In this document: positions 1-8,342 of the stretch, one piece after another
Layout of the letters: each line of letters starts with the position of its first letter
Numbering within the stretch: position 1 is the first letter of the stretch
Assembly (NCBI GenBank): GCA_030841085.1
Contig: JAVEDP010000018.1
Coordinates: forward strand, 1-64,000
DNA from: Pyrinomonadaceae bacterium
Lineage (GTDB): Bacteria > Acidobacteriota > Blastocatellia > Pyrinomonadales > Pyrinomonadaceae
Direction of reading: 5' to 3'
Length of the DNA stretch: 64,000 nucleotides
The notes under the pieces: model-generated
Database searches by the model: none
The model's input: the letters and a program-made list of their open reading frames with translations, nothing else
What the model was told of the DNA's origin: nothing
Translations under genes and position numbers: made by a program

Positions 1-2655
1 ACCTATTCAACCGGAGTTACTTATAGTGAGTTTGGCGGGCTGCAACAGGAACAGTTTGGCACGCAGACACCGCTCTATCACAAACTGCATTACAACGTGC
101 GCGGTCAACTTTACGACGTGCGTCTAAGTACCCTCTCGCTTCAGGCAAATGAGTTCGATTGGAATCGTGGGTGTTTGGCATTTTATTACGGCGGCTATGC
201 ATGGGGTCAAAGCGGGCCAGCAAACAATGGCAATCTCACCATGCAGCAGCATTGGGCTCCAGGCGACGAATCTCTCAGCACTTACGCCTACCAGCAGGAC
301 AGCTACAGCTACGATGCTCTCAACCGCATCAGCACGGTCGGCGAGATTCAGGGCGGTCAATGGGGAGCGAGCGGGCAGTACTTCGCTCAAGTCTACGACT
401 ATGATCGCTGGGGCAATCGCACGATCAATCAAACTCAAACATGGGGTGCGGGCGCGCCCAAACCAAACTTTGGTGTGAATACGGCCAACAACCGCCTAAC
501 TGCTCCGGCCGGTTACGCCGTGGACTACGACTACGCCGGTAACCAGACTAACGACACGTACACCGGTCAGGGCCAGCGCACCTTCGATGCAGAAAATCGG
601 ATGAAGCAGGCGTGGGCGAATAATCAATGGCAGACCTATACCTACGATGCGGACGGCCGGCGCATCAAACGCAATGTGAACGGCGTGGAAACGTGGCAAG
701 TTTACGGCATGGATGGGGAGTTGCTGGCTGAGTATGCGTCGGGCGCTGCGCCTTTCCTGCCCACTACTGAATACGGTTATCGCGGCGGCGAATTATTGGT
801 CACGATTACCAACGGCGACCCGCAGCGTTTGACGCGCTTCGTGACGAATCTTTACTACGGCGCCTTGCAGCGCGATCCGACTTCGCAGGAACTGACGGAT
901 AAGGTTAACCAACTGGCAGCAGCAGGGGCCACAAGTCAAGCACAGTTGTTGACAGTCGCTAACCAGATCGCGCGATCCTTGTTCACCGCTACCAACTATG
1001 AAACCAATTCACCGGCGCGTTCTGATTTGCAATACACGGCGGATCTTTACTATGCGTATTTACAGCGCGGGCCGGACGATGGTGGATTGGGTTTCTGGGC
1101 GGGACAGGCAGCAGGTGGAGTGACGAACAGGACCAACGTCTGCAATGCGTTTGAAGGAAGCGGTGAGTTCCAGACTCTCGTTGCAAATCTCTACGGCACG
1201 GCCGCATCGGACAACGAGCGCACCGACCACTTTGTGAACAACTTCTATCGCGGGGCTTATGGCCGTGATGCGACGTCGACTGAAATTCAGCAACAGCGTG
1301 ATGCGTTGAATGCAGCGGCGGCGCAGAGTCAGGCGGCAGTGCAATCGCAGGCTGAGACATTCGGCCGCAGTCTGTTTGCCGGACAGGTTAATGACAGTTC
1401 AATTTCCGACTCGCAGTTTGTGACGAATCTTTACGAAGCCTTCCTGCAACGCGGACCGGACGCCGGCGGATTGGGCTGGTGGTCGGGCCAGGCAACTGTC
1501 GGCACCGGACGTCAAAATGTTTTGGGCGCCTTCGCTACCAGCTCCGCGTTTCGAGATCTTTCCGGCACCCTCTATCGCGAGGCGAACTGGCTGGTCAGCG
1601 ATCACCTCGGCACGCCGCGGATGATTGCCGACAAGAGTGGTTCGCTCGCCAGCATGAAGCGCCACGACTACTTACCCTTCGGTGAGGAACTGTTCTCCGG
1701 CATCGGTGGTCGCACCACCACGCAAGGTTACACCGCCGACAGCGTCCGCCAGAAGTTCACCCTAAAAGAACGGGACAACGAAACCGGCCTCGACTGGTTT
1801 GGGCCAGGAAGATATTACTCAAGCACCCAAGGACGTTTCACCAGTGTTGATCCAGGCGGTGCGGGCGCACAGGCAGTAAACCCGCAATCGTTAAATCGTT
1901 ACACCTACACTCTGAATCGTCCCACGATTGCAATTGATCCGGACGGGCTTTCTACAATCGTGGTGACTGTGACTGTGCCGGCCGGCGGCGGCAATCCGAC
2001 CGCGAGCATTATATTCTCTGGCAAAATAGGGGAGAACGGTGCTGATGCTGCGGTGGGATATGATGGGCTGGCCGCCGGACAGGGAAGAGATCGCATGGCC
2101 ACGTATAACGATACTCCCTACGGAATTTACAGTTTCGACGGAACGCAAGGCGGAACGGCCGAATCCAGATTGGGTAGGGGATTTGGCACCGGCAAGATCA
2201 TCATCACGGGTGAGGCGGGAGAGATAATTGATAGCGGGCGTACTCTGATCAGATTGCATGGTGGTGGAACTCCTTTAGGTGATCACGCTTATGATCTCGA
2301 CCAGAATCTTATTGCAACTCAAGGTTGCGTCAGAATGCACAATGGAGATGTCAATAGGTTAATCGGCAATATAGGCACCGCTGGTACAAACCAAGATCCG
2401 TTAGACAGGGTGTTCATTGGAACAGCCACGACGCTGACCACGACGGCTAACCAGACTGATCGAAATGGTAATTACGTAAACCCTGATCTTCGTTTGGCAA
2501 TGGGCATGTATAGCAACGAGCAACAACGCCAAGGTCTCATAACAGCGGATGCCAATCGTAGAGCGGAAGTTCAACGTCAACGAGAAGAGCAACAGCGGCA
2601 GCGGCAAGAGCGACAGAGGCAACGTCAGCAGCGACGCCATCCAGAGAATCAGTAA
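1..2655 (+). CDS. RHS-repeat protein with tandem DUF4214 and L,D-transpeptidase-like C-terminal toxin (5' partial)
   Basis: The frame is open from base 1, so the true start lies upstream; the GTG at 97 is only the first in-frame start codon. Order: YD/RHS repeats (to about 800), three or more DUF4214 units (about 830-1560, pattern FVTNLYxxxLQRxPDxxGL), the second half of the RHS-associated core (about 1590-1935: DHLGTPRM, HDYLPFGEE, RYYSSTQGRF, IDPDG), then a distinct tip. The tip resembles YkuD/Tlde1-type L,D-transpeptidases: a conserved His at 2257-2259 in RLHGGG and the nucleophile motif TQGCVRM with Cys at 2326-2328. It ends in a Gln/Arg-rich tail. L,D-transpeptidases act on periplasmic peptidoglycan, so an envelope toxin is inferred. 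It is the only cassette here still joined to upstream RHS repeats. Genes for candidate immunity proteins follow directly. Confidence 0.88.
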   Translation, partial: TYSTGVTYSEFGGLQQEQFGTQTPLYHKLHYNVRGQLYDVRLSTLSLQANEFDWNRGCLAFYYGGYAWGQSGPANNGNLTMQQHWAPGDESLSTYAYQQDSYSYDALNRISTVGEIQGGQWGASGQYFAQVYDYDRWGNRTINQTQTWGAGAPKPNFGVNTANNRLTAPAGYAVDYDYAGNQTNDTYTGQGQRTFDAENRMKQAWANNQWQTYTYDADGRRIKRNVNGVETWQVYGMDGELLAEYASGAAPFLPTTEYGYRGGELLVTITNGDPQRLTRFVTNLYYGALQRDPTSQELTDKVNQLAAAGATSQAQLLTVANQIARSLFTATNYETNSPARSDLQYTADLYYAYLQRGPDDGGLGFWAGQAAGGVTNRTNVCNAFEGSGEFQTLVANLYGTAASDNERTDHFVNNFYRGAYGRDATSTEIQQQRDALNAAAAQSQAAVQSQAETFGRSLFAGQVNDSSISDSQFVTNLYEAFLQRGPDAGGLGWWSGQATVGTGRQNVLGAFATSSAFRDLSGTLYREANWLVSDHLGTPRMIADKSGSLASMKRHDYLPFGEELFSGIGGRTTTQGYTADSVRQKFTLKERDNETGLDWFGPGRYYSSTQGRFTSVDPGGAGAQAVNPQSLNRYTYTLNRPTIAIDPDGLSTIVVTVTVPAGGGNPTASIIFSGKIGENGADAAVGYDGLAAGQGRDRMATYNDTPYGIYSFDGTQGGTAESRLGRGFGTGKIIITGEAGEIIDSGRTLIRLHGGGTPLGDHAYDLDQNLIATQGCVRMHNGDVNRLIGNIGTAGTNQDPLDRVFIGTATTLTTTANQTDRNGNYVNPDLRLAMGMYSNEQQRQGLITADANRRAEVQRQREEQQRQRQERQRQRQQRRHPENQ

Positions 2656-2677
2656 TCGTAGACTAAGGGGGCCAGTA

Positions 2678-3379
2678 ATGCTTTCCACACGTAGATACTC
2701 TCTTGTTGGCTTAACTTTGTTAGCGAGCATAGTTGCCGTGAATGCTCGAACTCGGTCGTTGAATCACGATCAGATCACCATGCCATCTGACAGCGAGATC
2801 ATACAGCTGGTCGAGGATTGTGCGACCGGTGAAGGCAATCCGGCGACTCTGGAGAAGCTAAGGGCCATGCCGAGAGGTAAAGTCTATGTCGCCCTGAAAA
2901 GGATACGGAATGGACTTCGCCCGGACGACGCCTTGCGGGTGAAGGTAGCATTCGTGTCATGCCTTCTAGGGTTCGAATACAGCTCCAACGTTCAAATCGT
3001 GTCTTCGTCCCTTATCAAGAACCCGAGGTACAAGAACTTCTATGCGGATGACGCAGCCTCGCTGATCTCGGGTCTTCTAGCCGCAAAGAAAGATTATTCA
3101 CTGTTCAAGGTCCTGTTCGCCAGCATTGACTGGGCTGACGGCGCGTTGGCTGAAGAGCTCTCCGCTACGTTGACAACCCAAGCGCAACAAGAGACGGCGA
3201 GATTCTTGTCGAGTCTGAGACCAGAGCCACAAAGACGACGCCGGAAAATCTATCGGCTATTCCATTTGGGTTCGATGCCAAGTAAAGATCTAGAAGCGTT
3301 GCGACAACATCTCTCATCAGTACCTAAGAACTCACGGTTGTGGGCGACTGCGAGGGAGATGTTGAAAGCAATCGCGTAA
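2678..3379 (+). CDS. Exported candidate immunity protein for the L,D-transpeptidase-like tip
   Basis: 233 residues. An upstream in-frame ATG exists inside the RHS gene, but I chose the ATG at 2678. It is preceded by AAGGGG (2665-2670) and gives a clean signal peptide (basic start, hydrophobic SLVGLTLLASIVAV, Ala-rich end), 22 bp after the toxin stop. The mature part is helical with no family I recognise. It resembles the product at 3577-4107: both share a DGAL-E-L patch, a later RP patch and GSMP/GSGMP before the last third. An exported immunity protein fits a toxin that would act on peptidoglycan. The immunity role is inferred from position, duplication and export. Confidence 0.7.
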   Translation: MLSTRRYSLVGLTLLASIVAVNARTRSLNHDQITMPSDSEIIQLVEDCATGEGNPATLEKLRAMPRGKVYVALKRIRNGLRPDDALRVKVAFVSCLLGFEYSSNVQIVSSSLIKNPRYKNFYADDAASLISGLLAAKKDYSLFKVLFASIDWADGALAEELSATLTTQAQQETARFLSSLRPEPQRRRRKIYRLFHLGSMPSKDLEALRQHLSSVPKNSRLWATAREMLKAIA

Positions 3380-3468
3380 CTTACTTCCCGGTAGTTTTGA
3401 TGAAAGTCTTGACGTTCTTCAACAGAATGGTTCATTGATGAGGTGAGCAGAGCTTCGGTCTCTTGGAG

Positions 3469-3550
3469 TCAACGTCAACGAGAGGAGCAACAGCGGCAGC
3501 AGCAGGAGCGACAGAGGCAACGTGAGCAACGACGACATCCAGCGAATTAA
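3469..3550 (+). repeat. Orphan copy of the 3' end of the RHS/L,D-transpeptidase gene
   Basis: About 80 bp nearly identical to 2571-2652, coding in the same sense for the Gln/Arg-rich tail and ending in a stop just before the second exported immunity gene. It shows that the segment 'toxin tail plus immunity gene' was duplicated, or that a second toxin was lost leaving only its last codons. Confidence 0.85.
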
Positions 3551-3576
3551 TAACTTGAGGGCGGAAAGGTAATCCA

Positions 3577-4107
3577 GTGAAGGGACATAGAGTGATCCTC
3601 GCAAATATTCTTCTGATGACGCTTGTTTTCTCTCTAGCGCAGTCTCAGAAAATGAGTTCGAGTCAATCTCTGAATCGGAAAAAAGCGCTTGCCATGCTGA
3701 AGGGCTGTAGTCGAAGCTTGTCTTCCGAAGGATGTAATGAAGATACAGCGGGGTATTTGATTGGTTTGTATAAACGCGGAAACAAAGGATTGCTTTCCGC
3801 TTTGCTTGACGCGGGCCTTGTCAGTGATGGTGCATTGTCAGAGTCGCTCGGGAGCTTCTATGGCGAGTTGTTGTGGAAAGAACCAGATGAACTCTTAAAG
3901 GCTCTCGTTTCCCGACCGAAGAAGGAGCAGCATAAGCTCGCGTCGTTAGCCGCCGCGATGGATGGCTCGGGTATGCCGAAAGAAATGTTGCGTGACGTGA
4001 AATCTAAACTGAGTAAAATCGGGGGCCAAAAACACAGCCGGCTTTCACCTGTGGCTAGGTTATGCTTGTCGGAGCTAAATAGACTTAGAGCAATCGAATC
4101 TCATTAG
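3577..4107 (+). CDS. Second exported candidate immunity protein, paralogue of 2678-3379
   Basis: 176 residues from a GTG at 3577 with GGAAAGG about 8 bases upstream (3562-3568). The N-terminus is a signal peptide (VILANILLMTLVFSLAQSQ). The mature part is short and helical and shares patches with the preceding immunity protein (SDGALSESL, RP, GSGMPKEMLRD). It sits directly behind an orphan copy of the toxin tail, so it behaves as a duplicated and diverged immunity gene. Such extra copies usually protect against toxin variants carried by relatives; that role is inferred. Confidence 0.65.
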   Translation: MKGHRVILANILLMTLVFSLAQSQKMSSSQSLNRKKALAMLKGCSRSLSSEGCNEDTAGYLIGLYKRGNKGLLSALLDAGLVSDGALSESLGSFYGELLWKEPDELLKALVSRPKKEQHKLASLAAAMDGSGMPKEMLRDVKSKLSKIGGQKHSRLSPVARLCLSELNRLRAIESH

Positions 4108-4213
4108 CGTCCAGCGTGGTGAGCGATGAAGGGTTCAAGGAGTGCAGTGATCTTCTGTTGCTGAGTCCGCGGGAGGCGAGAGGCCTCTTCGAATAGCTGA
4201 CGCATCTTGCCGG

Positions 4214-4553
4214 TTGGGCTGGCTGGTTGCGGATCATCTCGGCACGCCGCGAATGATTGCGAACAAGAGTGGTTCACTCTCCAGCATGAGCGCCATGACT
4301 ACTTACCTTTCGGTGAAGAACTCTCCGCAGGCACCGGGGGCCGGACCACCACGCAAGGCTACACCGGCGACAATGTGCGGCAGAAATTCACCGACAAAGA
4401 GCGCGATAATGAAACTGGATTGGATTATTCTAGAGCCCGGTACTACTCTTCATCGCAAGGCCGCTTTACATCAGCCGACCCCCTCCTGTCGAGCGGCCGA
4501 CCGGCGGTTTTCAGAGTTGGAACCGTTACACCTATGTTCTAAACGATCCGTTG
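4214..4553 (+). pseudogene. Displaced RHS-core fragment with two frameshifts (cassette 2)
   Basis: A short copy of the RHS core. WLVADHLGTPRM is read in one frame; loss of one A after SSM (around 4289, compared with other copies) moves HDYLPFGEE into the next frame. A second shift near 4505-4512 moves the NRYTYVLNDP stretch into the frame of the toxin tip that follows. Comparison with the copy at 1590-1935 makes both shifts clear. It has no DUF4214 part, unlike the other copies, and no obvious start signal. Confidence 0.8.
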
Positions 4554-5312
4554 GCACTGGTCGATCCTGATGGATTGGACTGGGGGGTTACGGAATGGGA
4601 TAACAAGAAAGGACATCACACCAAATATCACTGGTTCAACGGAGAGATCGGCGACTACGGCGGTCGTAGTTATTCGGCTGTTGACTTCGGTGCTAAGGGG
4701 TCATTGGATGTTCCCACTGACAATGGTCAGATTGTAAGGATCTCAAATGTCGGTATCGTACGCCAAGTAATATATTCTGGACCTCAGGGTGACGGCGGAC
4801 CTTTGGCGCAAGGAAGCCCGTTGAATATGAACGCCGGGTTGGTTGATGGTTCGATTCCTTTCGGAAGGGAGCTTAGAGAAGCAATATTTGGAAACATGGG
4901 CGTTGATACGAGCGCCCCGGAATATCAAAACGCCTCTGCGATCAGCGCGGGAATGGTCATTGGCGCCACGCTCCTCGATGGCGCGGGAGAAGTCAAGATA
5001 GCAGGCTGTTTGGTAGAGAGCACTGGGCCCACTAGGATCTACGCAGCCGGAACACTAATGCGGATGGCCGAGGACAGTGGGCCAATGCATAACTTTCCCG
5101 AGTCTTTCAACGCGGACATATTCAAAGGAACTCGAACCGTAACACGAGACTTCTTCAACGTAGACCGGCAAAGCCTAAGTAACGATGGAGTAATGTACCG
5201 AGCGAGTGGGCATATTAACGGAAAAGCCGGCACGTTTGAGATTGGCGTAAGACCATCTCTGTCTGGAAGGACGGAGGTTATTACTCACCGCGTTTTTCGG
5301 CCAGGACCATGA
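4551..5312 (+). CDS. Orphan polymorphic toxin tip, unknown activity (cassette 2)
   Basis: 253 residues, entered from the end of the RHS core (LALVDPDG) and diverging after it. The middle is Gly/Ala-rich and may act as a pre-toxin linker; the last 90 residues (MHNFPESF near 5086-5109, then SGHINGKAGTFEIGVRPS and VITHRVFRP) look like a compact globular toxin domain whose family I cannot name with confidence. Its TGA stop overlaps the ATG of the next gene (ATGA at 5309-5312), the typical coupling of toxin and immunity. The TTG at 4551 is only a nominal start, because the reading frame was once fused to the upstream RHS core. Confidence 0.7.
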   Translation: MALVDPDGLDWGVTEWDNKKGHHTKYHWFNGEIGDYGGRSYSAVDFGAKGSLDVPTDNGQIVRISNVGIVRQVIYSGPQGDGGPLAQGSPLNMNAGLVDGSIPFGRELREAIFGNMGVDTSAPEYQNASAISAGMVIGATLLDGAGEVKIAGCLVESTGPTRIYAAGTLMRMAEDSGPMHNFPESFNADIFKGTRTVTRDFFNVDRQSLSNDGVMYRASGHINGKAGTFEIGVRPSLSGRTEVITHRVFRPGP

Positions 5313-5887
5313 GTGACAAGAACTTGGAACTAGACGAGACGTTTTTCCATGATTTCGAGTGCCGGCTCCTAAAGGAGCTTCCTGGCCTCATGCATCAGAA
5401 CTATTACTATCCTCATCAGATCAAAACCGGGCGAGATGGTCTGCTCGTGCGAGTATCTCCGCATTCTGGTCAGTCGTGGATAGGCACGTTCGCGTTCGGA
5501 GATTTATCTCCGAAAGGAAAGAACGGTCTTTACTCATGGCCCGATGCCGACATGTTGTGCGTTGTATCTCAAGGTCAAGGTTATGTTGTCAACGTTCGCG
5601 AACCAGTAAATTACGAAATGCTATCAGTCCACCCTATTCTTGAGGTAATACCGGCAAGGCAAAAGAACATTGTTGTTTTTGCGAATAATACTGAACTAAT
5701 CGCCTATGGTAATTCAGGACCAGCATGGGTAACCGAACGGCTTTCGTGGGATGGGATCAGAGTTACTAAGGTAAGTCATGACACGATCGAAGGAGAGGTT
5801 TGGGATCCTCGAATCGAGTCCAATGTTGGGTTCAAAGTGGATTTGGCAACTGGTTTGCATGAAGGCGGCGTTTTCCAAGAAATCTAA
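5309..5887 (+). CDS. Candidate cytoplasmic immunity protein (cassette 2)
   Basis: 192 residues, no signal peptide or membrane segment. It overlaps the toxin stop by ATGA, so translation is probably coupled. The protein is rich in aromatic residues and beta-forming stretches, including WIGTFAFGDLSPKGKNGLYSW, and has the look of a single-domain binding protein. I do not recognise the family. Lack of a signal peptide suggests the partner toxin acts in the cytoplasm, which fits a nuclease or NAD-type target better than a wall target; that is inference only. Confidence 0.75.
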   Translation: MSDKNLELDETFFHDFECRLLKELPGLMHQNYYYPHQIKTGRDGLLVRVSPHSGQSWIGTFAFGDLSPKGKNGLYSWPDADMLCVVSQGQGYVVNVREPVNYEMLSVHPILEVIPARQKNIVVFANNTELIAYGNSGPAWVTERLSWDGIRVTKVSHDTIEGEVWDPRIESNVGFKVDLATGLHEGGVFQEI

Positions 5888-5892
5888 GATGA

Positions 5893-6984
5893 CGCAGGCG
5901 ATCTCACACTCAGTGTCAGTCAAGGGCTAACTACGAAATTTCGCCTTACCGTTCTGACCTGCAATACACGGCGGATCTTTACTATGCTTATCTACAGCGC
6001 GGGCCGGACGACGGTGGACTAGCCTTCTGGGCCGGCCAGGCGGCGGGTGGAGTAACGAACAGAACCAACGTCTGCAATGCGTTTGAAGCAAGCGGCGAGT
6101 TTCAAACTCTCGTTGCGAATCTTTACGGCACGGCTGCTTCGGACAACGAACGCACCGAGCACTTCGTCAACAACTTCTATCGCGGCGCTTACGGTGTCGA
6201 TGCCACCTCAACGCAAATCCAACAGCAACGCGACGCGTTGAATGCCGCGGCAGCGCAGAGTCAGGTTGCCGTACAGGCGCAGGCTGAAACTTTTGGCCGC
6301 AGTCTGTTTACTAGCCAGGTCAATGACGGCAGTCTAAGCAACACGCAGTTTGTGACGAACCTGTACGAAGCGTTTCTGCAACGCGGGCCGGACGCCGGCG
6401 GACTGGGTTGGTGGTCGGGCCAGGCAACGGTCGGCACCGGACGTCAGAATGTTTTGGGAGCGTTTGCCGGCTGCCCCGCGTTCAGAGATCTTTCCGGCAC
6501 GCTCTATCGCGAAGCCAACTGGCTGGTCAGCGATCACCTCGGCACGCCCAGAATGATCGCGAACAAGAGTGGCTCGCTCTCGAGCATGAAGCGGCACGAC
6601 TATCTGCCATTCGGTGAAGAGTTGGGTGCTAACATTGGCGGACGCACCACCACGCAAGGCTACGCCGGCGACAGCGTAAGACAGAAATTCACCCGCAAAG
6701 AACGGGACAATGAAACCGGGCTGGATTACTTCCTGGCTCGATACTACTCATCTAATCAGGGACGCTTTACTTCCCCGGATGAGTTCAGCGGTGGACCAGA
6801 CGAGCTGTATACGTTTGCTGAGGATGCTTCGGATAATCCGACTTTCTATGGTGACATGGGGCAGCCGCAATCACTGAACAAATACCAATATGCGTACAAC
6901 AATCCTCTGAGATTACTGTCCACAATGTATAGAAGAAGTTGTGGAGGAAGTTGCCGAATCGCCCGCAGGCCAGCAAGTTATTAA
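5893..6984 (+). CDS. Displaced DUF4214/RHS-core fragment (cassette 3)
   Basis: Open from 5893. Homology to the full gene starts at 5953 (SDLQYTADLYYAY) and includes two or more DUF4214 units and the RHS core. The first reasonable start codon in frame is TTG at 6238, so the 5' part is probably not translated where it lies. At the core end (NPLR, about 6910) the expected codons for YxDPDG are missing and the frame is lost; it runs to a stop at 6984 through unrelated residues. The original frame continues as the toxin at 6941-7447. Confidence 0.75.
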   Translation, partial: RRRSHTQCQSRANYEISPYRSDLQYTADLYYAYLQRGPDDGGLAFWAGQAAGGVTNRTNVCNAFEASGEFQTLVANLYGTAASDNERTEHFVNNFYRGAYGVDATSTQIQQQRDALNAAAAQSQVAVQAQAETFGRSLFTSQVNDGSLSNTQFVTNLYEAFLQRGPDAGGLGWWSGQATVGTGRQNVLGAFAGCPAFRDLSGTLYREANWLVSDHLGTPRMIANKSGSLSSMKRHDYLPFGEELGANIGGRTTTQGYAGDSVRQKFTRKERDNETGLDYFLARYYSSNQGRFTSPDEFSGGPDELYTFAEDASDNPTFYGDMGQPQSLNKYQYAYNNPLRLLSTMYRRSCGGSCRIARRPASY

Positions 6985-7447
6985 TGCCGGTGGGGCCGCC
7001 ATTACTTCTGTCATTATTGCTGCTAGCGGCGCGGTACCGAAACTGGCGGAAGCTGGAGGACACCTTCTGGAAAAAATCGGGGGACAGGAAACCGTCGCCT
7101 GTAACGAGTGCAATCAGTGGACGTACCAGAGCAAATGGAGTAAGGCTGAGGGAGGCGCAAAAGGTGCTCAAGCTACTGACGAAAAAACGAAGGGTTCAGG
7201 CGACGCGGTTAAGAAAGGCCAAGAGGACACCCGCCAGAAGCCTCAGGATCAACCCAACCGGAAGGCGGCAAAAGAAGCATTTAATCGAGAGGCGGGAAGT
7301 AATTCTCGTAAGCCCATTAGAGATAGAAACACAGGAAAACTAAAAGGTGTGGGCGCCGGAAAAGCGTCATATCGCCCTAAGGGTCGAGACAGATATAGTG
7401 TGACGCCAAAGAGCGGAAAGGCAAAAGATACTCTACATTTTCCATGA
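6941..7447 (+). CDS. Toxin tip with basic C-terminal domain (cassette 3)
   Basis: 168 residues from a nominal GTG; the frame was once joined to the RHS core at NPLR. The start (CPQC just upstream, then EEVVEEVAESPAGQQ) resembles the linker often seen after RHS cores. A CNEC pair at about 7101-7112 could bind metal. The last 65 residues are Lys/Arg-rich and end in SGKAKDTLHFP, suggesting a nucleic-acid-acting toxin, although I cannot name a family. The TGA stop overlaps the next ATG (ATGA, 7444-7447). Confidence 0.65.
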   Translation: MEEVAESPAGQQVINAGGAAITSVIIAASGAVPKLAEAGGHLLEKIGGQETVACNECNQWTYQSKWSKAEGGAKGAQATDEKTKGSGDAVKKGQEDTRQKPQDQPNRKAAKEAFNREAGSNSRKPIRDRNTGKLKGVGAGKASYRPKGRDRYSVTPKSGKAKDTLHFP

Positions 7448-7965
7448 TCAAAAAGCTTCAAAAAGAAGATGCCGTTGAGGTCTTACGAAGAATCTATAAG
7501 GATTCCTCCACGAAGACTCTTATCATCGATGACGGTAGTTCATCAGGTTGGCAGGAAACAGATCGCTTTCCGAAAATGGGGGAGTGCGAACTGCTGATCA
7601 AGGATATACAGATACCTGAGAACCTTCACGCCTTTCTTACCGAAGTGCGCGAATACTATTCGACGCAAAAAGAAGCGAGGTTCCTGTTTTTGGAGGAAGA
7701 ATATGTAAAAGCTCGGGAGACCATCGAGGTGGAGTGTGACGAGGCCTCCCTTGATGAGATATTGAAGTTTGTAGATGACGCTCCTAACTTTGACGCTGTA
7801 TTGGTCGATGCTTCATTTAGTTGGGTATTGAAACTTCATCACGAATCATTTGGTTATTTTACAGGGAGTAATCAAATCTGTAACGCGCTGAAGAGTAATC
7901 AGACTCTATCTCGATTGCTGCAAAATCCAGTTATAGCAGATGGCGCCGTTGACGGCGTCCCATGA
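7444..7965 (+). CDS. Candidate cytoplasmic immunity protein (cassette 3)
   Basis: 173 residues, acidic overall (many Asp/Glu), no signal peptide. The ATG overlaps the toxin stop (ATGA). An acidic partner is sensible for the basic toxin domain encoded just upstream. No known motif is visible, and the immunity role rests on gene order and charge. A further small gene follows after 27 bp. Confidence 0.75.
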   Translation: MIKKLQKEDAVEVLRRIYKDSSTKTLIIDDGSSSGWQETDRFPKMGECELLIKDIQIPENLHAFLTEVREYYSTQKEARFLFLEEEYVKARETIEVECDEASLDEILKFVDDAPNFDAVLVDASFSWVLKLHHESFGYFTGSNQICNALKSNQTLSRLLQNPVIADGAVDGVP

Positions 7966-7992
7966 GTACCTGATTACAAAACCGGATGCAAA

Positions 7993-8319
7993 ATGGCTAA
8001 GAAACATCTGCTGAAAAAAGAGTTGTGGATTGGTTTCGCGAAGGTGGAACAACCGGATCGTAAGGGCGTTTTAGGGTATACCGATGGAGCATATACAAAC
8101 GCGATCGGGTTTGCCAACAGTCGAGCTGGTTTTCGGGCGAGCGTGAAGAAGGAGCTGGAGGAATTAGGATTGAAACTTACTCGACTTGAAAATGCAGAGA
8201 CCCTCCTGGCTCGTCTATCGAAGTATTCCATTGATAGAGAACTAAGAAAACTGGCAAAGGAGATAGCCAATAACCAACGCGTAGGCTTTGGGACTTTTCA
8301 CGCGTTTGACATCAATTAA
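7993..8319 (+). CDS. Small protein downstream of the cassette 3 immunity gene, unknown
   Basis: 108 residues, basic start (AKKHLLKKELWIGFAKVE), no signal peptide. It lies 27 bp after the immunity gene in the same direction. The central part has two helices rich in Leu/Lys/Glu. It could be a second immunity protein left from an exchanged cassette or an accessory gene. I do not recognise it. The next RHS-core fragment begins only a few bases after its stop. Confidence 0.6.
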   Translation: MAKKHLLKKELWIGFAKVEQPDRKGVLGYTDGAYTNAIGFANSRAGFRASVKKELEELGLKLTRLENAETLLARLSKYSIDRELRKLAKEIANNQRVGFGTFHAFDIN

Positions 8320-8342
8320 CTTCCTAACGCACCGAGGACTTT

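Noticed and set aside
989-1360. Minus-strand frames covering the DUF4214 block (also at 8242-8604, 10319-10747, 12494-12826, 14606-14872)
   Set aside because: They recur only because the plus-strand coding block is repeated; codon pattern and protein character belong to the plus strand.
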